A DNA stretch of 64,000 nucleotides from the NCBI RefSeq assembly GCF_040183065.1, contig NC_091122.1:160685955-160749954 (forward strand), in the 5' to 3' direction. This DNA is from Periplaneta americana (lineage: Eukaryota > Arthropoda > Insecta > Blattodea > Blattidae). Made by a program: the position numbers and the translations under genes. The notes beneath the pieces are model-generated. The model was not told the origin of the DNA, searched no databases, and was given only the letters and a program-made list of their open reading frames with translations. Shown here piece by piece: positions 56,150-64,000 of this stretch (positions are counted from its first letter, which is position 1; every line of letters begins with the position of its first letter).

Positions 56150-57179
56150 TAGGCCTGCAGAACTGTAGCTCCTGAGAGCGATTGCCTTTTTACCCCCTTA
56201 TACCCCACCCACCTTTTCTACCAGTGTGGTCATGGCGTTCTGGTTGCGCTCAGCTATATCAACATTTATCCTAGCGGCGGCAGGTACACAATACGCGTAC
56301 TGCAGTTAGAAGAGAACTGAAACTTGGCAAAATCTAAATTCTTGAAGAAATACTACTTCCAAAGGAAATGGGGCAATATCAGTATTTTGTTGTTGAAGAA
56401 TACGAAAGGATTGCTTGTTTAAGGTCCCATCCAATTTATTTCTACTCGTCATTTCAATATTAAACGACATTTAAACAAAGTCCATATTAAGATTTATGGA
56501 ATAGACAAACTTTCGAGTAAGTTCATTATTACGAACTGTATATTGGTTACTTACTTATGGCATATTTATTCCGCGTTTAATTTCCTCCCGAGTATCGTTT
56601 ATATTTGTTACTGTTGCTCCAAGATATTTGAATTTTCTCACCTTTTCAAAAGATAACTTTCCAATTTTTATATTTCCGTTTCGTACAATATTCTGGTCAT
56701 GAGACATCATCATATACTTTATCTTTTCGGGATTTACTTCCAAACCTATCTCTTGTATATTGATTATTTATTTATATATTATTAAATTAAGGACATCACT
56801 CGTTGTGTTCATTTTGTATTGAAGTGAATAGTAACATTTACATTAACTTTCAAGGTTCATTACTTAAATGCTACAAATTTATGTTTCCGCAGGTGATGAA
56901 AGGAGAAAAGTTTTGGAAAATCTAAAGCAGGCTAGGTGCAAAGAAATCTCAAAGAAACTACCGACAGAAAATCTAGCATAATCGTAAACTTGATACGACA
57001 GAAAGCGTTATAAATACAATGACTTTCTTACAATTTTTTTTAAAATTACAGTGCTGCCACTGGTAGACCTTCCCACATGCAAAACATGTCAACAACTCTA
57101 CGTAGAAGTCAATCATCCCGAATAGAAGTGGAGTGAGGCTGACGTCATATTTCCCCTACTTAAGGGTTCTGCAGGCCTG
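56150..57179. mobile_element. hAT-like element (TIR AGGCCTGCAGAAC)
   Basis: Left TAGGCCTGCAGAACTG and right GTTCTGCAGGCCTG are inverted and resemble a common insect hAT terminus (CAGGCCTGCACAAC). The 8-bp flanks CTCTAGGT and CTCTATAA agree at only the first five bases, so the TSD is decayed or the borders are slightly off. A LINE fragment (56538-56760) is nested. Confidence 0.65.
56538..56760 (-). pseudogene. LINE RT fragment (same family as 21492-22130)
   Basis: Minus-strand frame LEVNPEKIKYMMMSHDQNIV, GNIKIGKLSFEKVRKFKYL and GATVTNINDTREEIKRGIN is a close relative of the plus-strand LINE at 21492. Only about 70 codons remain. Confidence 0.9.
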
Positions 57180-57189
57180 CTCTATAATC

Positions 57190-57819
57190 TTTTCGCTGTA
57201 AGAAAAATCCTAATGTAAACAATAGCACGTGACTGAAGTGAGGCTTCATTGGCCGCTGTTTGGCGCCATAGATTCTCAATACGTGTTCTCGCCTACTGTT
57301 GTACATTCTGTTTCATGTTAAACAATTCCTGTTATTCGTCAAGTAGGCCTAACCTCACTACCTTGCATTCGTTTGCTTAGGAAACATTTACTTTATAATT
57401 ACTGCAATTAAATTATTTTTAAGTCTTATGTCTTCACAATGGACAGTTGAGGATACAGAAGCCATACTTCAGCACCACGTGCTTACTTGAACAACTACGA
57501 GCTCAAGTGACACCAGCTTGTTACAAGAACAGACTACCTCGGTATTACTGTTGGTATTCATCCGCGTTCATAGTACATAACAAAAAACTGTGTAAAAGTA
57601 GCTTTTCTTTTACACAGCGTTTTACACATGAATGAAGTTAAATGTTTCATCGTATTTAACAACTAGAATTCAATTTTTTATTTTCAAATAATACAAGATT
57701 GTGGTTTCCAAATACGAACTATATTTTCCTGCGTCATGTGAGTGTTTCGACTGGGAGCCAATCACGGGTATGACAGCAACGTGCTTATGTTTACATTAGG
57801 ATTTTTCTTACAGCGAAAA
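57190..57819. mobile_element. TIR element, TTTTCGCTGTAAGAAAAATC
   Basis: Left TTTTCGCTGTAAGAAAAATC followed by CTAATGTAAACAATAGCACG, and right CGTGCTTATGTTTACATTAG followed by GATTTTTCTTACAGCGAAAA, are inverted repeats of about 40 bp with few changes. No TSD longer than 2-3 bases can be fixed. It is 630 bp with no transposase signature. The 62-codon frame at 57447 is unrecognised. Confidence 0.75.
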
Positions 57820-57825
57820 CAGTAG

Positions 57826-57831
57826 TTTATT
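57826..57831 (-). promoter_or_regulatory. candidate poly(A) signal for Ninjurin exon 2
   Basis: AATAAA on the minus strand, about 370 bp beyond the stop at 58199. Use is inferred. Confidence 0.3.
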
Positions 57832-58198
57832 TTGGAATCCGTTTGCAATAGAAAACATTGAGGTTTCTCTCGAGTTACAAATGGAAGTAATTGAACTTAA
57901 ACATGGTATGCACATCACACGATCGACTACAGGGCGCTTTTTTATACTCTCAAAAACAAAATATAAGGAAGCAATTTTCTACCCAAGAGAGAAACATAAT
58001 CTAATAAATTATATTTCTTATAAACTGACATAATAAGTGAACGCTGTGCCATATCGGAGAAGTGTCATATCTTCCCTTTCACTTCGTGAAAACTTACACA
58101 TACTTCGTGTAAATAAATTAAAGAACTATTACGTAGTTGTTTAAGAAATGCTTTAAAAATAAGACCTAGGGAATTTGTTAGAATCCTGATAAACTGAA

Positions 58199-58399
58199 CT
58201 ATTTTAATAGCTTCTCGCCAGCAGTTCCGTTAATTCTGGGCCCTGCATCTAATCCGAAACTCATCTTGACGACGTTGATAGTCATGGAGCCAAAGACGAA
58301 AGCAAGAGCCACGTGGTTCAAGATGGCTGCCGTATATTGCATCTCTGGTTTGTTGATGTTGATCATTGTCAGCACAAGGGCCAACGCACTGGATGACAC
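58199..58399 (-). CDS. Nij: Ninjurin-family terminal exon 2 (middle)
   Basis: The acceptor CTTGCTTGGGGCAG is followed by a 66-codon phase-0 frame that starts VSSSALALVLTMININKPEM and continues AAILNHVALAFVFGSMTINV, VKMSFGLDAGPR to EKLLK and a stop. It aligns end to end with the exons at 53488 and 61609: the NIN near residue 14, the ILNH/ILND or IWNN block and the INV/INI near the end of the last TM helix coincide. It is the least conserved of the three (SSSAL for the usual GVG, KMSFG for ISAFG), which suggests divergence in function or relaxed constraint. It has no stops and keeps the exon phase, so it is probably used. Confidence 0.8.
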   Translation of the reverse strand: MSSSALALVLTMININKPEMQYTAAILNHVALAFVFGSMTINVVKMSFGLDAGPRINGTAGEKLLK

Positions 58400-59677
58400 C
58401 TGCCCCAAGCAAGAGTAGACCTTATGGTAATAAAGTCGAGAATTGCTTGAAACAAAATTGCACAGAAACAACTAACAAGCAACAAGATACAATCTGGCTT
58501 CAAGCAAAACTAGACCTTATCGACAGGACAAATGTTTTTCCAACAGGAAGATTTAAATTTCGGTATAAAGAGCCTTCATTGAATAAAAAATATATTTGGT
58601 ATCCAATTAGAAACTTTTTATGTGATATGGTAATTTGATATCGTAATTTTAGTCTAATTGTACTTTTTGTTCATCATCGAGGTTCACCGCTTCTCGAAAT
58701 GTTTTAACTTCGAGTTTCCTATTCATATATGATTAGCTTAATCAGTGTTGTCATCATCTGTTTATAACTCTTTAAAAAGGTTTGAATTATACAGACACTG
58801 TTTATCCAAAGTGATTGAAATAATGACTTGTAGAACATGATTTGAGACTTTATAACAGTGTTAAGCGTGGTTCGATAATTTTGGCTACCTGCACCGTGTG
58901 GACAGATGAAACAATTTTTTTCTAACAAAATCATTTCCATTTTGCATTTGAAAAACATCAACTCTTTATCTTATCGCATCACTCACTAAAATATGCAATG
59001 ATTTGGTAACATTGAATGAATAAGAAATTAAAATCAAATCATCTATGAAAAGTAGGATAAAAACTCTCTATAGGCCTAATATCGAAATATATTTAATTAA
59101 AAATAATATACCTAGTGTAAATCTTCCATTTATTTTACACGATTACTCTTTTATTTATCTGCATCTTAAATATGAACAGGCATATTTTATTAGTGACGAA
59201 TAAGGAAAAGCTATTATCTTGTGTAAATATAATACGAGACAATGCTCACTGGGTTATGCATTAAGGTAGGCCATGTCTGGTTCCATTGTATAGCATGTTT
59301 TCTTGGATACCAGAGTCCTGCCATCTAGGGTTTGACTTTGGAACCAGTTGAACAGAGAAAGACAAGTATTGTTTGCTCATATTACTTCTCTTTTAACGTC
59401 AGACATATCTGCTTTCTGGTTGAAAACGTTTAAAGATAGTGGAACGTCAGATAAACTTTTAATCTTTCACTTGGCAGCGAGTTGATGATTGCAAATAAAA
59501 TTTTCTACTCAGACAGAAACATCTACGAGTTTAATTTCTAATGGAATATTTTAAATAGATGTGTTTCGTTTAAACAGTGGGTATATTACGAACCTTGTGA
59601 TATTACAACCTCTTTGATTCACATTCCATATACTGTACATACTTTTTTACTTGGTTATTTGACGACTCTGTATTAAC
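58400..59677. other. between Ninjurin exons 2 and 1, no recognised exon
   Basis: I read all frames on the minus strand for the conserved Ninjurin N-terminal half (xATKKxxAQGMLDIALLxxNAxQL) and did not find it. AT-rich. Confidence 0.45.
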
Positions 59678-59899
59678 TAGTGGGTTATTTAGCGTCGATG
59701 GAATTGATAATAGCGAGATGGTATTTGGCTAGATGAGGCCGAGGATTCGCCAGATTACCTGACATTCGCCTCACGGTTGGAGAAAACTCGAAAGAAACCC
59801 AACCAGGTAATCAGCCCAACCCGGAATCGAACCCACGCCCGAGTGCAACTCCGGATCAGCAGACAAACGCGCTACCGCTGAGCTACGCCGATGGCTCAC
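59678..59899 (-). mobile_element. tRNA-derived SINE, near full length
   Basis: The minus strand starts GTGAGCCATCGGCGTAGCTC with A box and has B box GGGTTCGATTCCGG, followed by GGTTGGGTTTCTTTCGAG and a body ending TAAATAACCCACTA. It is the same family as the fragment at 4668-4795, here with the tRNA head intact. Confidence 0.85.
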
Positions 59900-60402
59900 A
59901 TTCCATATTAAATCCCTGGTCACATATAATAGATTGATCAGTCTAATGGAGTTTCAAGGCAACTTTTATAAATTTCACTATGCTGCCATCTAGCGACTGC
60001 AAAAGAAATGACGTTATAACCATGATGGAATTGCATGGAGTAATAGCTGTTGAGCTCTGAGTTCTGAATTCACAACTGGCCTACGTTTGTGTTCATTATA
60101 CAACGGAGTGGGCCATGAAAATTTTAGGTCTCCTTGGCAACGGTTTGTTGTTAATGATTTGTATCTTTCTGACTAGAAATAAAACTGTTCTTGAGTTTGA
60201 TTTACTTAGTATATTGTATTCACCCTAAGTAATAGCTTGCAGCAGTACTACCAACTACCGGTCGTTACCAAAAAATTCATCTTCGACAATGGAGACCCTG
60301 CGGGCTGTTCTCTTTCACATGTTGTCATTTCATAATATGGGAATGACCAATCTGATACATATTATGTGATCAGTTATTAAACTCAACTTTTTAAAATTCT
60401 AT
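59900..60402. other. no recognised feature
   Basis: No exon or repeat recognised. Confidence 0.4.
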
Positions 60403-60497
60403 GGGCCGTATTCATAGACATTCTTAGCGCGGGCTTCCGTGGATGATCAGCGAACTAACGTTTTTCGTATTCATAAACCAGTGTTAGCGATATTATA

Positions 60498-61213
60498 CAA
60501 AAGGTTGGATAAAAATTAATGGCAACAGTTCGATAATTCTGACATGGCTTTATTCACAGGGGTACAACATTTACGTACCTTCAATATAGTCGCCCCCCTT
60601 ATTTATCACCTTTTGCCAAATGTTTGGAAGGCGTCGTACACATCAGCGCGTCCATCTTTGTTGATGTTCCGTATTGACTGCTCTATAGCATAGATAAGTT
60701 CATCTCTGGTATTGCACCGGGTCCCTCGCAGTTCTTCTTTCACTTTGGCGAAGAGATCGTAATCGTATGGACTCATATCGGGTGAATACGGTGGATGTTC
60801 CAGAATCTCCCATTGCCAGCGGCGCAAGAGGTCCTTGACAGCAGCAGCGGTGTGATTCCTTGCATTGTCATGAAGAATGATGGGGTTCTGTACCAACAAG
60901 TGTCGTCGTTTTTTCCTGAGCTCTGGACGAAGATAGTGGTGCTTCACGCAGTCCCTGAAAACATTCTTGTGCACTACGACCTCATGCCACTTCAATTTTG
61001 ATCCAGGAACGTTGCTCTAGCTTTGTAAACATGATCTTAGGGCACTCGCACTGTCCCTATGAAAGTCACGTTCTACACACTGCAGTAGATTGACAGAGTA
61101 CTGTCGCCGCTGGCTGCACTAACTCATCTAACAGTCCTTGTTCAGCTGGCAGCTCTCGAACGCACCATCGTCATGTGACAGCAGTGTTGCCATAACTTTT
61201 TATCCAACCCTTG
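60498..61213 (-). mobile_element. mariner element, copy 2 (N-terminal/central deletion)
   Basis: Ends CAAAAGGTTGGATAAAAATT and ACTTTTTATCCAACCCTTG are inverted, flanked by TA. At 716 bp it is shorter than copy 1 at 23381-24289. It retains a different part of the transposase. Confidence 0.9.
60606..61033 (-). pseudogene. mariner transposase relic with second and third Asp
   Basis: From the ATG near 61031 (MFTKLEQRSWIKIE, then a frameshift) the frame jumps from FRDCVKH directly to HYLRPELRKKRRHLLVQN. It keeps PIILHDNARNHTAAAVKDLL (second Asp), HPPYSPDMSPYDYDLFAKVK (third Asp) and the C-terminus to a stop at 60606. The MDET block with the first Asp is deleted, so this copy is complementary to the 23381-24289 copy. 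It cannot make active transposase. Confidence 0.9.
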
Positions 61214-61608
61214 TATGATATGAATCCTGTACAAGTAACCAGTCGATAGCCGCGGCTAATTTAGTACGCTCGTAGTACAGGCTAGCGAAATGTCTGTGAA
61301 TAGCACCCTAAATCTTGAACAAATACAGACAATGCTTTAGATGGAGGAACTAAGCAATTCTCTGACAATTGAAGGAAGCGGCACAACTTCGATGTAAACA
61401 TCCTGTGCCTTCGTCAATTTGTCACAAATACGAAGGTCAGCATTTGAAGGCACTGAGCGTCTTTACCAATACTTGAGGTCAGGTCTTAATAGTAATGATA
61501 TATTACATGTTTCAGTAATTCTCTACAAGAACATTTAAAAGGGTCAGATAAGGTCTACTTTTGTGTCCCTTGTAAACATGTAAAAGTTCACTGTTTAGCT
61601 GGATGAGA

Positions 61609-61806
61609 TCACTTTGGCTGCGGCTCGATTTCTCTGAGCCTGCTGCCAGAATGCTCCATCCCGAATCCAGACACAATAACGTTAATAAGAGAGATGATGA
61701 ACACCATGACGAGTGTGATGTCATTCAAGATGACTGCCGCGCGCTGGTCTCCGTGGCTGTTTATGTTTAGTCCACCGATTACTAGGAAAATCACACCGAC
61801 ACAGAC
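61609..61806 (-). CDS. Nij: Ninjurin-family terminal exon 1 (proximal)
   Basis: The acceptor TTATTTCATACAG is followed by a 65-codon phase-0 frame VCVGVIFLVIGGLNINSHGD, AAVILNDITLVMVFIISLIN and VIVSGFGMEHSGSR to QPK and a stop. It is the closest of the three to canonical Ninjurin (Q|VGVG...LNxN...LNN..xLVFII.VxN..ITAFG). Ninjurins are small double-pass plasma-membrane proteins (Drosophila NijA-C) acting in adhesion, wound response and membrane rupture. The exon holds the second half of the Pfam Ninjurin domain. The exon or exons encoding the first half would lie to the right, beyond 64 kb or not detected. Confidence 0.85.
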   Translation of the reverse strand, partial: VCVGVIFLVIGGLNINSHGDQRAAVILNDITLVMVFIISLINVIVSGFGMEHSGSRLREIEPQPK

Positions 61807-61996
61807 CTGTATGAAATAACATAGATGCTGTAAAAACAACCTGCCATTCTAAGAAATTCGAGGACGAATTTTTTTTCTCTAAACATGTACAACGGCAGTA
61901 GAAAACATGTGCTGTTCATAAACAAAATGGTGATCTCATTTTCTGGATTAGTTGTTTAAACTGCCACTTCTTAAAATATAAATATGCGAATTTTAA
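61807..61996. other. intron upstream of Ninjurin exon 1
   Basis: No feature except the pyrimidine tract next to the acceptor. Confidence 0.4.
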
Positions 61997-62957
61997 TCGG
62001 AATATGTATGATAAGACTTTCTTGTGTTAAATTCTAACGTACCTTGTCTACATGTTTCGACCTTTTTATGGGTCATCTTCAGAACTGATCGTTGTTGGTC
62101 TTGGCACCTCTTGTTTTGTTCCCTGTGAGGATGTGTTCGTCTGATATAATGTAGAGTCAAAGAGTGTGTGTGTTCTGAAATTGAGTTGTGTGTTGAGAAT
62201 TTCGTTGAGGTGTATTTTCGTGTGTCTGTATATTTCATATTGTTCTAGTGTGTTTAGTTTCTGGCTTTTTGGTTGAATGTGTAATATTTCCATGTCTATG
62301 TTGATGTCTCTGTGAGTGTGCTTAGCATTTGCGATGTTTTCTGCATATGTGGAGTGTTTTGTAATTTTGTTATGGCTGTGATGTGTTCTTTGTAACGCGT
62401 TTGAAATGATCTGCCTGTCTGTCCTATGTAGAAGTTGTTGCAGGTGTTACATTTGAGTTTGTATACACCTGTGTGGTTGTATTTGTTTGTTTGTGTGCTG
62501 ATATGTTTTTGCAGAGTGTTATTTGTTCTGTATGCGATGTTGTAATTTAATTTCTTGAATGACGTTGCCATCACAGCCATAACAAAATTACAAAAACCCC
62601 TCCACATATGCAGAACACATCACAAATGCTAACCACACCCACAGAGACATCAACACAGACATGGAAATACTACACATTCAATCAAAAAGCCAGAAACTAA
62701 ACACACTAGAACAATATGAAATATACAAACACACGAAAACACACCCCAACGAAATTCTCAACACACAACTCAATTTCAGAACACACACACTCTTTGACTC
62801 TACATTATACCACACGAACACACCCTCACAGGAAACAAAACAAGAGGAGCCAAGACCAATAACGACCAGTTCTGAAGATGACCCATAAATAGGTCGAAAC
62901 ATGTAAACAAGGTACGTTAGAATTTAACACAAGAAAGTCTTATCATACATATTCCGA
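61997..62957. mobile_element. Penelope-like element 3' ends in inverted orientation
   Basis: 61997-62376 (minus) and 62566-62957 (plus) are inverted copies of the same 3' region, both ending CTTGTGTTAAATTCTAACGT (or its complement). The minus copy continues into a GIY-YIG coding piece. Each copy carries a conserved stem word, GACCC-ATAAA(A/T)A-GGTC before GAAACATGT, close to its tail. Confidence 0.8.
62296..62607 (-). pseudogene. PLE GIY-YIG endonuclease fragment
   Basis: The minus-strand frame reads LKCNTCNNFYIGQTGRSFQT RYKEH preceded by GVY. GVYKLKCxxCxxxYIGQTGRxFxxRxxEH is the GIY-YIG endonuclease signature of Penelope-like retroelements, with the zinc-knuckle CNTC. RT sequence is absent. 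A frameshift follows near 62340. Confidence 0.9.
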
Positions 62958-63628
62958 AGTGATACAGTGTTAAAAGTTGTGTAATCAAGATGTATTAATA
63001 ATTATGTTTACCGAATGTAACAGCATTTCAAGATACGAATTAAGAGGTTGAGAAGTTTATTAAATAATTTTATAGATTTTGTTGATCCTCGGTCGGGAAG
63101 AAAGTTTCGTATAGGCCTAATTATGTCTCAAATACTGGATTGTAGTCGAAGGTTTCTTATTAAAGCTATCGTGGTTAAATTCCCGGAAGTTTCCGTGAGA
63201 TTTATTGGGAAAAAAAATCGGCCGTAGGGAAATTTTTCTTGACGTAGCTACATCGGTTCCTTTCCACTATTAATTTCATCTTAGTCTCACGAATGCCATA
63301 TCATCGTCTACGAAGCTTAATCAATGGATATGAAATATACTAAGAACAAATATTGTGCTAGTACGAGTAGAAAATGGATTTCTTCTAATATTCTGGTGAT
63401 TCTGGTGAATACAAGGTGAGGCTCCATTGATGTTGGCCTGACTTTCATTTAAGGGGTTAGGTACAGCTTACAGCAATAAAATTTTGGAAATATTCAACAT
63501 TTTTTTCCTCCATTACTGTATCTTGTACAATAATGCAAATTAATATGTGTAAAACATTGTTCTTCTGCTATATGAAAAAAATATTTTTACGATTTAAAAA
63601 TAATTATTTACATTTTTTTTTTCAAAAT
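62958..63628. other. no recognised feature
   Basis: No recognised gene or repeat. GGGGTTAGGTACAGCTTACA at 63453 may be the start of a repeat that runs off the window. Confidence 0.35.
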
Positions 63629-63989
63629 TCAGTTCACTGTGCAGTAATGAAGCGTTTCCCACATAACTCAAAAACTATCCAGCATTCTGTGATGAAATCT
63701 TTTGTGTGTATTCATGTATGTCATATCTACAGTATTATGCAAGAGCACTTCTTTCCCTTTGATGGATTGTCTGATAAAAAAAGTAAATTCGTTTTTAAAA
63801 ATGGTCAAATATCAGTATTTTCTTCTAACACAAAATTAAACAAAATATTATTGATTAAGGAATGTAGTTGAAAGAGCATGATATTGTAAACATGAGTTTC
63901 AGCAATAAAATGAAAGAGAGAGAACATGAAAAAGTTAAAACGTTTATGAGTTATGAGGGAAACGCTTCATCACTACACAGTGAACTGCC
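63629..63989. repeat. inverted repeat at the window edge
   Basis: CAGTTCACTGTGCAGTAATG followed by AAGCGTTTCCC (63629-63676) recurs inverted at 63945-63989 (GGGAAACGCTTCATCACTAC and so on). It is probably a TIR pair or a subterminal repeat of an element that continues past 64 kb. Confidence 0.6.
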
Positions 63990-64000
63990 ACCATTTTTTT

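Larger units (their letters stand above)
60403..61308. mobile_element. Harbinger-like MITE split by mariner copy 2
   Basis: Left GGGCCGTATTCATAGACATT and right end (reverse complement GGGTGCTATTCACAGACATT) are inverted. Without the nested mariner (60498-61213) the MITE is about 190 bp. A 3-bp TSD is unclear (TAT/TAA). Confidence 0.65.

Noticed and set aside
57447..57545. Minus-strand donor-like site after LVSLELVVVQ as a missing Ninjurin first-half exon
   Set aside because: Only the last ten residues look hydrophobic; the conserved ATKKxxAQGMLDIALL block is absent, and the site lies inside a TIR element.

Overview
The window is animal nuclear DNA, almost certainly from an insect. It is AT-rich, with introns that have GT/AG borders. 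It holds pieces of insect-type host genes (an OCA2/hoepel-type P protein and Ninjurin) in a sea of transposons, SINEs, 5'-truncated LINEs and microsatellites. The LINE 3' ends, the SINE types and the frequent TAGGCCTA-like words suggest a cockroach or close relative (Blattodea). That is inference from memory, not a search result. There is no bacterial-type gene organisation, CRISPR array or operon.

Host genes. (1) The last two coding exons of a P-protein (OCA2-like) transporter are at 7061-7154 and 9192-9276 (+). Their 2 kb intron holds a 1.1 kb 22-bp satellite. (2) An intact single-exon frame at 20328-21083 (-) encodes a secreted protein with a signal peptide, eight cysteines and a Thr-rich mucin-like region of three 32-residue repeats. 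(3) Three homologous Ninjurin terminal exons lie in tandem on the minus strand at 61609-61806, 58199-58399 and 53488-53706. Each has its own acceptor and stop, all in the same phase. I found no upstream Ninjurin exon between them, so they may be alternative 3' exons of one gene or truncated tandem copies.

Mobile DNA. About half the window can be assigned to named or at least bounded elements, many with readable target-site duplications (TSDs). 0-20 kb holds an inverted pair of a TIR family with 7-bp TSDs (85-1661 and 10291-12662), a long-TIR element (12722-14813) carrying a 1 kb SINE palindrome, a CACTGGCG MITE with two nested hAT-like insertions (16122-17855), jockey-type RT debris, and small mariner and pogo relics. 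21-31 kb holds a LINE 3' end, a mariner relic (23381-24289), and a 4.3 kb degenerate Transib transposon (24627-28938). The Transib ends begin with the V(D)J-type heptamer and its TSD is CACCG; it is interrupted by a LINE that itself contains a hAT. 31-47 kb holds nested LINE tails, a 0.9 kb ATGAT-type satellite, hAT elements, a tandem 420-bp duplication, MITEs and an R2-like LINE 3' end. 47.7-49.1 kb is an 80-bp satellite array. 49-64 kb mixes Harbinger-, Tc1/mariner- and hAT-like elements between the Ninjurin exons and ends in an inverted Penelope-like pair.

The observations most worth following are the Transib fossil with RSS-like termini, the three Ninjurin terminal exons, the SINE palindrome bounded by one 12-bp TSD, and two mariner copies whose internal deletions are complementary.
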